Shown: positions 1 through 11,302 of the stretch, in pieces
How positions within the stretch are numbered: position 1 is the first letter of the stretch
Layout of the letters: every line of letters starts with the position of its first letter
Source of the DNA: Parelaphostrongylus tenuis
Lineage: Eukaryota > Nematoda > Chromadorea > Rhabditida > Metastrongylidae
Assembly: GCA_019055375.1 (NCBI GenBank)
Contig: JAHQIW010005186.1
Coordinates: 372,001-436,000 of the forward strand
Direction: 5' to 3'
Length of the DNA stretch: 64,000 nucleotides
The notes under the pieces: generated by a model
Told to the model about the DNA's origin: nothing
The model's database searches: none
The model's input: the letters and a program-made list of their open reading frames with translations, nothing else
Program-made: the position numbers and the translations under genes

Positions 1-2684
1 AAGATAAGATCCGAAACGTCAACATCAAAATGATAGCAACGTTATGACGAACTGTCATAGATTCAACGTGACGCGCTATGAATATTCAATGGGTCTTGGC
101 AGTGTGTCAAAATGGAAATCGCTAGTTCACTGAAGGAAAAGAAATCTCTGGAAGAAATCGAAGGTGTAATCATTGCCAAATCAACGTGGTGGGTGAAAAA
201 GGTTGTCGCGCGACTGCTCAATTATGTTGAAATATGTTGTGATGTTGAATGATGAACTCAAGGACTGGAATTCGACAATGACAATACTGAGTGAGAATAA
301 CGTCTTGCAGTTGTTATTTACATAGAACGGAGAAAAACACGCTCTTATAACACGTTTACACAGCAGACACTCGTCTAGCCTATGGTTTTTTTAAGAAAAA
401 ACAAACGTTTTCAAATATAGAAAAAGGTGTCAGCTGAACCGGATTAGATGCCGATATGTGTGCTAGACCAAACTCGTTGACGGTTGATTACTCACAGCTT
501 CGATAGTTCATGCCGAAGAAAGAATTATGAGAAAGCGGTGGCTTTCGTGGTGTTTGTGGTAGCATGCGCCCCCAGTAAAACTGAAAAACGAGTTCAACTC
601 TCGCCTAAGATCGAGTGTTTGCGTGCCATTTAATCTTCTCAAAAATTCGTTTCTTTTGCATCTTTTATTACCCACTTATAAGTTATTGCGAACACTTTCG
701 CGAATACTAGAGCAACCCGCTTTCACGAATACTCGCGCTGATCCCATAAAATTCCTTTCTGAGTGGTAATTTGAGATTCAATTGTGATTTTTTGATTGAG
801 TTTTCAAGATAACCACCCAGCTCCTTTTCGAAGCGTCACCACGGTTTACCGGCCCTTGTCGTCAAAGGTTTGCATCTCCGGGGTTGCTTCAATATGTTCT
901 GTTTCGTTATCAAACTCAGAACAACCGAACGTTAGAATGGAGCGTGGCACTTTCGGCAATCACTTGCAAGGGGGTGGTATTTAGCGGATATATCTGTGTA
1001 ACAGGAACGAGTAAAATGTTAAAGCACACTTCATTTGAAAAGAAAGAAATAAAAACTTCAGATAGGGATACTTGAAATCATAAAAAAGATAGGAGCGAAC
1101 CAAAATAGACTAAATGTCATTCGTCTCAAAGTCAACTACATTCAAAATCGGTGGTTTTTTTGCCCACTATATTGGATTGGCGCAAGACTTCCGCATATAT
1201 GGATTTACCCATTCATATATGAGTGGATGTGCCCATGAGTGTGGAAAACTTTATTTTGCACCCTGATTTATTTATCATTCTATATTCAACGAACGTCGAA
1301 GTGAGAAAGGTTATTCGGTGCCTCCTTCAATAGTAGAGTCCCACGCCGATTGAAAAGGACAAGTAATCTTTGACTAGCTCTTAAACGACGAATCTCGACA
1401 ACCACTTTTGATTAACCTTACGAAAAAAAACTCCTTGATCACCCTTCATAGCTGTGTGGACTTCAGCATGTGTTTCATTTGATTTCTGCTTGTTTACTTT
1501 ACCCGCGAAGGCTCTCAGATCCAAGTATGGAAATGATTGTCACCTGAGAGGCTCATTTTTTCGCAAGCGTTGCCGGAAGCTTGTCGAGTTGACTACAAAT
1601 AGTATCCTGTGAGAGTTCGAGTATGGCACTCCCAAGCCTTCACCACAAACAACTGCCGCCCTTGCGGATCAGAGATCACAGTAAATGGGAGTTTTATGAC
1701 ATTATACTAGTGGCCTCCAAGGATTTCATGCATCATAGATGGAGTGCTCGAGACGTGAAAATAAACTCAATTTTTCGTATCTGCTGTATAGAATTGAGCG
1801 TGGTCATTAATTAATAAGTGAAATCACAAGTGATTTAGTACACAAACACCGACAACTGCATTTTTGTTATTATATTTTCTACGGAAAAAATATTCAATAG
1901 TAAAAACAGAGAGTGAAGGAGCTCTAGTGACGTGATTTGCGAAGAATAAGTCCGGAGAAAACTATCACGAGGAACGACAGCAACAGCTGTTCCGAGACTC
2001 CAACACTGAACCGACCTTTTTTTTCTCCAAGTCGGGCCAGTTTTTATTTCTACAAACGAGGAAATTTCATCGCGAATTTTACTTAGACGTGAAAACATAA
2101 GTGGTTATTACATTTACGAATGTGGAATACATTAAAGATTACTAGACATTCTGCAGTGAAATCCATGCCATATGGCACCACATCGAGGAACGCCGGCATC
2201 ACATGACATGGCGGCACTCAGTGTAAAATGAACCCTCAGTTGAGGAGAACTGGGCTGTCGAATCGAGGAGGTAATCGAATTAGAATGGGACGGACGTAAT
2301 CGGTTCACGCACCAAAACTGGTAGCATTCACTTCTTCCAAATGCCAAAAAACTAAAGGACAAAGACATAACTGACTTTTGATCAGATCGCATTTTTATCG
2401 TCAGTCAATATTTTTGCCACTATTCTGTCAACATTACGCATCAGCCGGTTCTCTTAGACTTTAAAGAAATTGAACATACTACTTAAAATTGAAAGGGGGT
2501 GTCCTTAAAAGTTGTAAAGTCATGCGTCTCGCTTTATGTATCACTGTCAATGTATATGATTATTTATGGAATGATAGAGATGGTCAACGGCCATGAACAT
2601 GAAAATCGATCCGACTAACGAAATGTTGTCCTGCCTTGTAGAGCTAACATTTCTATTGTTAAACTCAAGCGATACAACAAGACA
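1..2684. other. no gene recognised
   Basis: A/T-rich sequence with only short chance open frames. I found no splice-flanked coding segment, RNA gene or transposon core on either strand. Confidence 0.5.
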
Positions 2685-3000
2685 ATGCGGTTATCCTAAA
2701 GAGCAAAGGATAAAGCTCTCGGCATTGATCAATCAGTGAAGAATCACCATGCATTTGTCTTCACTTTTTAGCTTCTCTTGAGGTGATTGAATGCATATCC
2801 GGCCTTTACAATGACTCGCGGTGGCCTGCCGATTTATCACACCAATGCTGCTTCTTCTCCTAAACCCTCGCAGGAAATCCTCTGGTACCAATCACCAACC
2901 CCGGAAGGATGGAAGGCATGGTGAGTAGTGAATGCGAGATTGAATTTTCGACCTTGTGAGGGCGAGAACCCTCTAACCACTGCGCCACACGGGCTCATTT
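2685..3000 (-). mobile_element. tRNA-derived SINE, family 2
   Basis: Read on the minus strand, the element starts with a tRNA-like head near 2997-2940, with an A-box-like GTGGCGCAGTGGTTAG. A body follows that is shared with 27830-28105: ATGCCTTCCATCCTTCC, then a GGTACCA segment, then a tail matching the other copies (GATTGAATGC, CTCGGC.TTGATCA). At least eight more diverged copies lie in the window. Family membership comes from side-by-side reading, not an alignment program. Confidence 0.5.
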
Positions 3001-3079
3001 CCTGGGTTTTCTCAGGTGAGCATTGATGACAATCGTTTATTAGGAAATGTAGTATGACCGTAATGTTACATGTCCGTCT

Positions 3080-3720
3080 CTGTATAATGAAAGTTTGTAA
3101 AATATGTCCTAACGGCAGAGGTGGTGATTGCATGAGCGTAGGTACTCTACCTAATCTCTCACAAAGCATGTAGCGATAAATATATTGGCGAAACGGGTAG
3201 GCCGCTCTATGCCCGCATAGAAGAACACCTAGCTGACAAACGTCTTAATAGACGGAATACCCCGCTGGACGCATAGAGAACAGAATCACGACGGATTCGA
3301 TTTTGAGATCGAAATCACCATCCTTGCGCAGAAACAAAAAACATCAGCGCGAAAAGTTGTGGAAGCACTCTGGATCAATACCACCAATCCAACTATAAAA
3401 TTCAGGGAGGAATGCCTCGTTATCACTCGTCATATGAGTCAGTATATAAGACTGTTGTTCTGATGGGTAAGATGCCTAACGAGCCTATGCGATCTCCTTC
3501 CGGTCATATCCACTTGAATCATTCAGTGGAACACATATTAAGAGCGGTGAGTATGTTGAGAGTTAATTTTGTGTTTGATGCTATTGAAATCTAAGTCTGG
3601 TGATTATTTCTAAAGGAGTAATTTAGGTGTTTGCGAGATTGGATTGCGGACAATTAGACCTTTCCAGGCTCTGAAGAAGGCAAACTGTCGAAACGTCAGC
3701 TGTCAAATAAAGATTAATGT
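3080..3720 (+). mobile_element. Penelope-like element fragment (GIY-YIG end plus hammerhead)
   Basis: Broken 3' part of a Penelope-like retroelement. In mixed frames it encodes KYIGETGRPL and an EEHLAD stretch, the GIY-YIG endonuclease region, interrupted by stops and frameshifts. The 3' end carries a hammerhead motif (3667-3700). The 3' non-coding part (AGCGGTGAGT near 3543) resembles the fragment at 8.0-9.1 kb, so both belong to a subfamily distinct from the element at 4.2-6.1 kb. Not functional. Confidence 0.75.
3667..3700 (+). ncRNA. hammerhead ribozyme motif in Penelope-like end
   Basis: Core CTGAAGA (3671-3677) and GAAACGTC (3690-3697) match the hammerhead consensus CUGANGA/GAAA with a C at the cleavage position. 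Stem I is GCT (3668-3670) with AGC (3698-3700). Stem II is GGC/GTC around 3679-3689, including a G-U pair. Stem III has only the AC/GT pairs and no loop, the minimal form known from Penelope-like elements, which is thought to work as a dimer. Confidence 0.65.
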
Positions 3721-4256
3721 AACACTTCGTGTTTGGCTTAAAGAAGAAAATCAAAAATGTTGTTTTAGTATCCAGATATAACATATTTCTGCTTGCTGTT
3801 ATATGCACTGTCACCATGGAAACAAACAATCTTGGATGGCAGTCAATCAAGAGTTGCCCCTGTATCCTGAGAAATTTCCGGCTGAGATTAGTATAATCCA
3901 GGGGCAAGAACCAATCGCTTTATTCTACTCTGTACCGTACAATTTCATTGTAGCACGTAAGCATTCTAACTGCCGTTTATACGTGTAATTTAATGCGTAA
4001 TAAAAGCAGTATTTATTTAGTGATTAGTAATCACTAAAGGAGAGGCGAACGACATATTTAAGGTCATAGTTCTACTGCCTGGTGCGGCTTTTTTTGTTTG
4101 AAAAAAATTTACACCAGAAAAAAGCAGCTTCAAAGAGCGGAAATCTAGGCCATTCAATTAATGACTGCGCTCAAAACTGTACTAATGATATATGAAAATG
4201 GAGAAAACTTATCTTGATTAGCTGACGCGAGGTTGGTAAAACAGTTGTAGAAATTC

Positions 4257-4297
4257 GGCTGACGTTGACGTTTCGGCGACCCGCCTTCTTCAGAGCC
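4257..4297 (-). ncRNA. hammerhead ribozyme with expanded stem III
   Basis: On the minus strand: GGCT (4297-4294), CTGAAGA (4293-4287), stem II GGCG/CGCC with loop GGT, GAAA (4274-4271), then CGTCAACGTC and AGCC (4260-4257). Relative to the sister motif at 5996-6030, AACGTC is duplicated. The duplication allows a stem III of three pairs, ACG (4271-4269) with CGT (4264-4262), closed by a UCAA loop and followed by cleavage base C4261. Stem I GGCT/AGCC is intact, so all consensus core positions are present. Confidence 0.65.
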
Positions 4298-4364
4298 TGG
4301 ACGTATATAGTATTAGTCTATTTGAATGATCGGATGGTCTTATTTATATGCTGCCTAGATCACG

Positions 4365-4643
4365 TTAGAAGATCAAACGAAGAAAGGGCGCGAGATCTCG
4401 CGTGATGGTGACGCCCTCGTCCTTCCGATTCATTTCGGGGTTTTGGGCGTTTATCCAAAATGCCTCAAGAGTTTTGCGCGGGGATGTTTTTGATTCCTGC
4501 GCCAGGATTGTGACAGTCACATCAAAATCCTTATTGTTGTGTTTTTGTGCCCTATGTAAACCTAAAGGTTTGCTTTTATCTATTTTAGATTTACTGTCTA
4601 GATGTTCTTTTATGCGGATGAAAAGTGGTCTTCCCGTTTCGCC
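4365..4643 (-). pseudogene. inverted copy of Penelope-like endonuclease C-terminus
   Basis: The minus strand reads GETGRPLFIRIKEHLDSKSK and on to a stop at 4365, almost the same protein as the end of the plus-strand frame 5470-5928. It lacks the start of the GIY-YIG fold because the arm ends at 4643. It is the upstream inverted arm of the element, not an independent gene. Confidence 0.8.
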
Positions 4644-4651
4644 ATTACTCA

Positions 4652-5446
4652 TTTATGGAGTCATTTGATGTTAGCTCACTCTATACAAACGTATCAAATG
4701 ACTCTGCAATGCAAGCCATTTTCGAACTTTTAACTGAAAATGAACAAAAAGTAAACATGTATGGCTTCACAATTCAACAACTAATGACCCTCCTAAAACA
4801 ATGTTTTAGTTGTTCAATATTTCGGTGGTCGGGAAAATACTTCACACAACTCAGGGGGTTAGCCATGGGTCAACGCTTAGCACCTAGTCTTGCCATCGCT
4901 TTTATGTATAAGGTGGAAGCTCCAATTCTCGTTCACCGCCCATTGCTCTACTGCCGATATATAGATGACTGTTTCATTGTCTGTTCCACACAAGAGGAAA
5001 TGGACAAATGTTTTGAAGTGTTAAACGGACAGTCAGAGCATATCAGATTTACGCGAGAAAGTCCAAACGGGGGCTGGCTTCCATTCCTAAATACCCAAGT
5101 AAAGCTTTTGGATAGTGGCTATAGTACAAAGTGGTATCGAAAGCCAAGTAACAAGAACATTTTGGTCAATTACCTCTCCTCTCATCCTTCACACATGAAA
5201 AAATCGCTAATTAAAAACATGTTTCGAACAGCTAAAAGTGTGTGCACAGGAGAGGAGGAAAGGAACGAATCATTAGACTTGGCACGAAAGATCGCCATTT
5301 CCAACGGCTACAAAACATTTGCCACTAGGGAATATTCAAAAAGTGGAATTAGGTCAAAAAAGAACAATACTCCGCACCTGAATAGAGTCCCCTTCAAATT
5401 ACCATTTATATCAAACGAGATTAGTAGCGCGTTAAAAGGTGCCTAA
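4652..5446 (+). pseudogene. Penelope-like reverse transcriptase, 5'-truncated, frameshifted
   Basis: RNA-dependent DNA polymerase of a Penelope-like element. Visible in order: motif A FDVSSLYTNV, motif B region LRGLAMGQRLAP, motif C YCRYIDDCFIV with the YxDD catalytic pair, then the thumb/linker region (STKWYRKPSNKNI). The fingers region before motif A is missing, since the inverted arm ends just upstream. The frame stops at 5446. Comparison with the fragment at 8.3 kb shows that one A was lost from the A-run near 5436-5439; with it the frame would continue into the endonuclease part. So the enzyme is broken twice. The ATG at 4625 or 4670 is not a proven start. Confidence 0.85.
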
Positions 5447-5469
5447 AAAGATGCGGTCTTGAAAATTCC

Positions 5470-5928
5470 GTGGTAATTATCGAAACCCCACCTCCCACCC
5501 TACGCCATCAGCTGATCCGCAATAGACTCTATGATCGATTGTGCAACACCAACAACTGTATGATCTGCCCCAACGGAAAAGAGGGAGATTGTATGAGATC
5601 GGGCACAATTTATTTGCTAACATGTAAAACATGCGGGGAAGAATATATAGGCGAAACGGGAAGACCACTTTTCATCCGCATAAAAGAACATCTAGATAGT
5701 AAATCTAAAATAGATAAAAGCAAACCTTTAGGTTTACATAGGGCACAAAAACACAACAACAAGGATTTTGATGTGACTGTCACAATCCTGGCGCAGGAAT
5801 CAAAAACGTCCACGCGCAAGACTCTTGAGGCATTTTGGATAAACGCCCAAAACCCCGAAATGAATCGGAAGGACGAGTGCGTCACCATCACGCGAGATCT
5901 CGCGCCCTTTCTTCGTTTGATCTTCTAA
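5470..5928 (+). pseudogene. Penelope-like GIY-YIG endonuclease domain (separated by frameshift)
   Basis: C-terminal part of the Penelope-like polyprotein. It has a Cys-rich linker (LCNTNNCMICPNGKEGDC), then GTIYLLTCKTCGEEYIGETG. These carry the GIY-like and YIG elements of the nicking endonuclease that starts target-primed reverse transcription, followed by RPLFIRIKEH and a conserved AFWINAQNPEMNR region. It sits one frame away from the reverse transcriptase because of the base lost near 5438. The frame itself is open to its natural stop at 5928, and the catalytic region looks intact. Confidence 0.85.
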
Positions 5929-5995
5929 CGTGATCTAGGCAGCATATAAATAAGACCATCCGATCATTCAAATAGACTAATACTATATACGTCCA

Positions 5996-6030
5996 GGCTC
6001 TGAAGAAGGCGGGTCGCCGAAACGTCAGCC
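5996..6030 (+). ncRNA. hammerhead ribozyme motif in Penelope-like 3' end
   Basis: Stem I GGCT (5996-5999) pairs with AGCC (6027-6030). Core CTGAAGA is at 6000-6006, stem II GGCG/CGCC (6008-6011, 6015-6018) has loop GGT, and GAAACGTC is at 6019-6026. All consensus core bases and a GUC cleavage site are present. Stem III is the two-pair ACGU form without a loop. Confidence 0.75.
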
Positions 6031-6102
6031 GAATTTCTACAACTGTTTTACCAACCTCGCGTCAGCTAATCAAGATGAGTTTTCTCCATTTTCATATATC
6101 AA

Positions 6103-6620
6103 TTGATTATGCCGAGGTTTGTAGAAAGTCGAACTTTTGAACTGTACTAATGGTTGTTAAAGGTCCTGGCGCTATGAACACTATAGTCTCACATGGTACG
6201 GAACAATTTGAAGGTAATCTTGTTTGGCGTTGAATCATTCGTGCCACTCTTTACCCAACATGACTGAACTCGATGTGACGACGAATAACTCCGTCGCAAA
6301 AACTAACGTGACTCTTTGATGGTCGATTCGAATTATGGCTGATTTGAAGAAGACAATGACGCCAAAACGTTGACAACAATAGAGGGTTTCTGCAGCAACC
6401 TCGTGCAAACATAACAAAATAACAATCCATAGGTAATTACATCGAGTTTAGACAAAAGCCAATTTTCTAAAAATCTTTTTGTATGCGTTCTCTTATGGGA
6501 ATTTTTTCAGAAAAGCATATTCAAGCGTGAGTATGATGATTTTGATGATCAAATGGAATTCATTCTATCTGACTGTTTCTTCTAGCGGCGGTATGAATTT
6601 TCATATATACCTTTTGATGT
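6103..6620. other. no gene recognised
   Basis: Unique-looking sequence with short chance frames. A decayed hammerhead-like string (TTTGAAGAAGACAATGACG then AAAACGTTGAC near 6340-6375) hints at an old Penelope-like end. Confidence 0.4.
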
Positions 6621-6722
6621 AGAGTGATGATGAACGGATTAGAGCACGCGCTCTCGGATAAAGTGAGATGTGGGTTCGAGTCCCGCCTGACGTGAAACTC
6701 CTGACTTTACACATCACTCTAC
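6621..6722 (+). mobile_element. tRNA-derived SINE, family 1, short copy
   Basis: Contains an A-box-like ATTAGAGCACGCG and a perfect B-box GGGTTCGAGTCCCG, then a 3' part ending in CACATCACTCTACA. It is close to the copies at 24.1 and 28.8 kb and to the tRNA-like unit at 54.9 kb. Confidence 0.55.
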
Positions 6723-8019
6723 ATGACAGGGGATGATGATTTTATTCACACGAGTCGACAGCAAAAGGACCGATCGGAGCGCATTTTTATTCGGCTCGTT
6801 GTTTCGTATCCGTTGTCCACAAAGGTCCCCTGTTTTGCACGCAAATTCGGTTACTGCCTGATGAGTTTTGACTTCCTTCATAAATTTTGTCTAATAACGG
6901 TATGAGCTGCTTCTATGGAGTGGAGAGTATTTTCAATGGAGTGAATAATGATATATCCTCTAACAAAAAGAATGGTGGTGCTGACGAGGGCAAAAATGTA
7001 TTATGAAGCAAGTACACATGATGTGCAGCACGTAAAAGTTTTCCCACATTATAACCTTGAAAGATTATGGATATTCACCTTTACCGAATATAAATGTGAT
7101 TAATTACTCTAAATATATCTCATGATCGTTGTTTTAGTCAACATGTCATGTGGTCTGTTAATGGGCTGTTTAAACTTTGAATATAATGTGATAGTGTATG
7201 GAAGCTCAGAGGTCGAGAGAAAAATTATATGTTGGCAAAAGGTACATGAATCAGCGACTCAGAAGGAAATTTCATGTAGCTAGGGTGACAACACCTTTGC
7301 TAGGACTGGTCTCGAGGTTCTTTTTTCATCACACACAAGAGTTTGAAGTGTTCAAGCAATATGGGTAGATGTATGGATGAACAACAGGATACGTGAAGCA
7401 TGAGAGTCACACAAAAGCGGAAATATACATAGAAAACCTACTTACGTGAAAAAAACACGTAAAAAAGAACTTTATTACAAGAGGACAATTGATCTTATGC
7501 ATCGAAATCAGTGCATGCCATGCATGGTGAGAACTTATTGGTGGTCAAAATGGCTGTTACACAAAATTTTGCCTAGGTTCTCAAAGATAAATTAATCCTT
7601 TCCAGATAGTGAGGAGCATTTTCGATTTTCAACTTTACAGAGGTCTTTCCGTTAGACAAAGCTTCATACTAGAATTTAGATTACGAGTTGAAATAGTAAA
7701 TCTCGGCGATTATAACACTGTGCTTGATTTCTGAAAAGACCTTCTTAGTACGCTGCGGCAACGAAGGTAAGATTATGTTTCATACTCGAAGTGCTTTCTT
7801 TGCACGGCTAGGGTCTGTGGATGGCCATTCATTATACTATTCCAGAACTTGTTCGAAAGCACAAATTCCGGTGAATTCAAAGCTAAAATTAGTTGCCGAG
7901 GTCTCATTATTGTGTCGTATGAGCGAAAAGAAAACTGAGTTTAGATTTCTGGATTTTCCTCGCATTGAAGATTTATAAATGCACAGAAAGCTCATGATCC
8001 CAGGACCGACCAGACTAGT
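6723..8019. other. no gene recognised; solo end of an inverted-repeat element near 7125-7190
   Basis: The only structure I recognise is ATGTCATGTGGTCTGTTAAT at 7143-7162 followed by GGGC. It matches the outer ends of the hammerhead elements at 13.6, 34.6 and 51.6 kb. The frame at 7724-7978 has no family features. Confidence 0.4.
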
Positions 8020-9105
8020 TATCCTCTCCAAAAACTCCTACAACACAAAGTGGTATCGCAAACTAAGCAACAAAAACATCCTGATTCACTACCTTCTGCT
8101 CACCCCTCGCACACAAAATGCGCACTTATAAAAAATATGTTTCGAACAGCTACTAATGTGTGCGCAGGAAAAGAACATAAGGTAGAGTCCCTGAGTTTGG
8201 CGCGAAAAATAGCCATCTCTAATGGCTACAACACAATGGGATTTTCTCAGGTTAGAATTAGAGGAAATTCGGCGCCCCCATAGGTCTAGCGAGGATGAAG
8301 TTCCCTTCATCCTGCCCTTTATTTCCAACGAAGTAAGTGCAGCCATTAAACGCTGCTTAAAAACAGCAGGTTTAGATAATTTAGTAGCGGTAGCTGAGAT
8401 ACCACCAAAAACACTAAAACGCCAAATAGCCCGCAACCGGCTGTATGATCGCCTCTGCGAAACCAACGACTGCAAAGTTTGCCCAAACTGCAGAGACGGT
8501 GACTGTATGAGTCGGGCACAATTTACCTAATCTCTTGCGAAGCATGCGGGATGGATATATTGGCGAAACGGGTAGACCACTCTGCATCCGCGTAAAAGAA
8601 CACCTAGCTGGGGAACGTAACTCCGACCCAAAATCCCACTAGGCACGCATAAGGAACAAAAGCATGATGGAGCAGATTTTTACGTTAAATTCACGGTCCT
8701 TGCATAGGAATCAAAAACATGTACTCGTAAAATTTTGGAAGCCTTCTGGATACTTAGCAAAGGTCCAAAAATGAACCGCAAAGAGGAATGCCTCGTAATA
8801 ACGCGTGACCTCGCACCATACCTCAGGCTAATATTCCCGACATGAGCCAGGCACAGTTTTACTTAAGCACAGACTCCAAGTGGCAGGTCTTCAATAATTA
8901 ATTGACAGACCTAAAACATCAAAGCGGTGAGTGTTTTTGAAATGAAGTTTTTCCTATGCGACCCAAAAATTTATTTCTTACGTTTTCTGCTGGGGTTATG
9001 AAAGCCTTTGAATTAATAGTTTGCGAATCAATTTGACCTTTCCAAGCTCTGAAGATAGCGAACCTTGCCGAAACGTAAGCCACCACAACATATTCATGCT
9101 GCATT
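8020..9105 (+). mobile_element. Penelope-like element fragment 2 (degenerate)
   Basis: Encodes, in three frames, the reverse-transcriptase tail (TKWYRKLSNKNI; ALIKNMFRTATNVC), the linker (LYDRLCETNDCKVCPN) and an endonuclease piece (YIGETGRPL near 8560). It ends with RDLAPYLRLIF near 8840 and a decayed hammerhead at 9044-9081. Stops and frameshifts make it non-functional. Its 3' non-coding region resembles the fragment at 3.1-3.7 kb. Confidence 0.8.
9044..9081 (+). ncRNA. decayed hammerhead motif
   Basis: Core CTGAAGA (9049-9055), GAAA (9070-9073), cleavage triplet GTA and stem I GCT/AGC are kept. Stem II is reduced to about two pairs, so activity is doubtful. Confidence 0.45.
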
Positions 9106-9119
9106 ATTAACTGTATTGT

Positions 9120-10353
9120 TATACGCTTCGCTGATATTCAATAAATGATATCAGTAACACCTCGGAGCGGCTAAACAGAAGAAGATATTCATTTATTCAA
9201 GCTCATGATCATTTTAAAAAAACCATGGAATACTAGAATAGAACGGAGAACCTAAAGCTTTTTCTCTGCAACAAAGAAAGAAACCCCAAAGAAAAGTTCA
9301 ATTGCACGCCTCATGCAAAAATATCAACAGTGGCCCGAAAAGAGTTGACACATTATATTACGATTATCTTTGAAATTTTCCACTATTTTGATTCATATAC
9401 CTGAAGGCAATGCGCCACTGATGATGGAGCCGAGGTGGAAGAGAACAGCAAAGTAAAATCACAAAATGAAAAGGTTAGCGACTAATCTGAGCTATTTATA
9501 CAGCGGATCTAGAGACATTAGCAAAACAACGTAGAGTTCTCATGTCAGCTGTTGTGCAGATCCACGCGTTATCAATCGCTGGTTAAGAGAAGGTCATGCC
9601 TTAGCATCGGTCAGTTATCCATTAACGTTGTGTGGTTTGTTGTTGTGATAAAACAACATCGAAATAGGTTCCCCTTCCTGTAAACCGTTGTGTTGTCAAG
9701 GATTCCGATTCTGCTCATTTTTTAATAGGCTACAATGTATGGGATTCACTGAAAATTCTAGGGGGAAAATTTCTTCTTGTGAAAATTGGTTTTTTCGCTC
9801 AGGACATTTCATTCGTATTGATCTTGATATTGAAGAGACAACATGCCACAAGTTCACTGATCCCGATCCTATCACACAACTCTCGGTGTCATATGATCTT
9901 CCGGAAATAGTTTCACACTGTGAGCAGACCACTGGACAGACGTTAGGTTGAATCACATTCTTTGGAAAACTTACACAGTTTTCGTACCTTCGTGCTAAAT
10001 AAAACGTGCAAAATATGATGGCTTCGCTTTAGCTGCCCCCCCCCCCCCCTCAGAGAAGACGTAGAAAGAAAAGATCATACTAATGGTATTGCACCTGAGC
10101 TGCTACTTTTTCTTAGAGAATCGCAAAACCCCAGTGCATTCTACTTTGGTGGCATCATGTTCTTTCTAAACACCGGGAATGCCATGCTAGAAAATTCACA
10201 AGTTTTCAGTGCAGACGCCGATCGTTACGGATGACCTCCCACTTATCTCTGAAAACGAGCTGATTTCCTGTCATTGGCTAACCCTTGATCAAGCTATACG
10301 GAAGTAAGAAACACCTTTGCAACTTTAAAGACCTGAAGAGCCAACTCTTATAG
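9120..10353. other. no gene recognised; 14-base C run at 10036-10049
   Basis: No coding or repeat structure recognised apart from the homopolymer of C. The two opposed frames at 9688-9956 lack family features. Confidence 0.4.
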
Positions 10354-11302
10354 TGTTAGGTTGGAAACTAAGTCTGTCGTATTTTTCTTGTTATTTTTAT
10401 TTATTTACAATAAATTTATTTCTTGACCCTTTTTGTCGTACTTTATGCCATTCGAAAACCGTAATTTTGAGATTCTAAATATGTAAGCCATTTCAATTTT
10501 CTAAACTGTGCGAATTTTATATATTCGGTTGGCAATTGAGTTGTATCGCATTTTTTGTTATTTTTATTTATCTACAAGTAAATAAATTCTTGGTCTTTTC
10601 TATCGTGTTTTTATCGTGTTTTATGTCGTTAGAAAGCTTGTGATTTTGAGATTCTAAATATGTAAACCATTTTTTTTGCAAGTGTAAAACTTCTTCCGTT
10701 TTAGAATGAACACTTCAAACTGCGGCCGTGAACCTCCCTTGAACATTTCACTTGAGTCGTCTGAAAGCGGCCAAAACTATGTAGAGAATTTGACCACAAG
10801 GGGGTTGATCTAAAAATTACACCAATATGGTTCAGAAGGCTTCGTGAAGGCGACACCAACGCGTCAAAATTGGCTGCAGCAGCTTTTTTCAAGCGGTATA
10901 AAGACAACGATCGTCCACATATTCTGCATTTGACATTTCAAAGGATTGAAGAATTAGGGTGAGAACGTTTAATTAATCCATTGTATAGCCCAGATGTTGC
11001 TCTAGGTGACTGCCATCTTTTCAGTTCTCTGTGGTCTTCTTGCAAGGAAACCGCTTACTCAACTAACTAACTAAAACTCAGTGATGCTGGCTCAGTGATG
11101 TGATAAAGCATCTACATTCATTCTAAAGAGAAAAATTTCAACACAGTTATAATAAATAAATTGGCTTACATGTCGAGAATCTCGAGATCACGAGCTTTCG
11201 AATGACATGAAATGGGATCAAAAAAGACAAAGAAATAAATTTAAGGTAAATAAATCAAAGTGACAATGGAAAATGGGACAGAACTTAGTTTCCAGTCTGA
11301 TA
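10354..11302 (+). mobile_element. mariner-family transposon remnant
   Basis: The left end GGTTGGAAACTAAGTCTGTC and the right end (reverse complement AGACTGGAAACTAAGTTCTG) form terminal inverted repeats, with conserved inner blocks (TTATTTATTTAC; GATTCTAAATATGTAAGCCA). The interior near 10850-11060 reads as the end of a mariner transposase: DNDRPH, then LTFQRIEELG, a stop, then YSPDVALGDCHLF. That region holds the last aspartate region of the catalytic triad. Stops and loss of the N-terminal half make it dead. A second left-end copy (10523-10690) lies inside the first. Confidence 0.75.

Larger units (their letters stand above)
4188..6100 (+). mobile_element. Penelope-like retroelement with inverted terminal arms
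   Basis: A core (4644-5648) encodes reverse transcriptase and the start of the GIY-YIG region. It is flanked by arms 4188-4643 and 5649-6100 that are near-identical reverse complements, about 455 bp each. Each arm holds the endonuclease C-terminus, the 3' non-coding region and a hammerhead motif. An inverted partial copy upstream of the coding unit is a known Penelope arrangement. The reverse transcriptase lacks its N-terminal part. The close arm identity (single-residue differences such as KTSP/KTST) suggests a fairly recent insertion. Confidence 0.85.

Noticed and set aside
7724..7978. 84-codon plus-strand frame
   Set aside because: No signal peptide, motif or splice partner recognised; length not unusual for chance in this window.
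10036..10049. Run of 14 C
   Set aside because: Simple homopolymer, possibly of uncertain length in the assembly; no function suggested.
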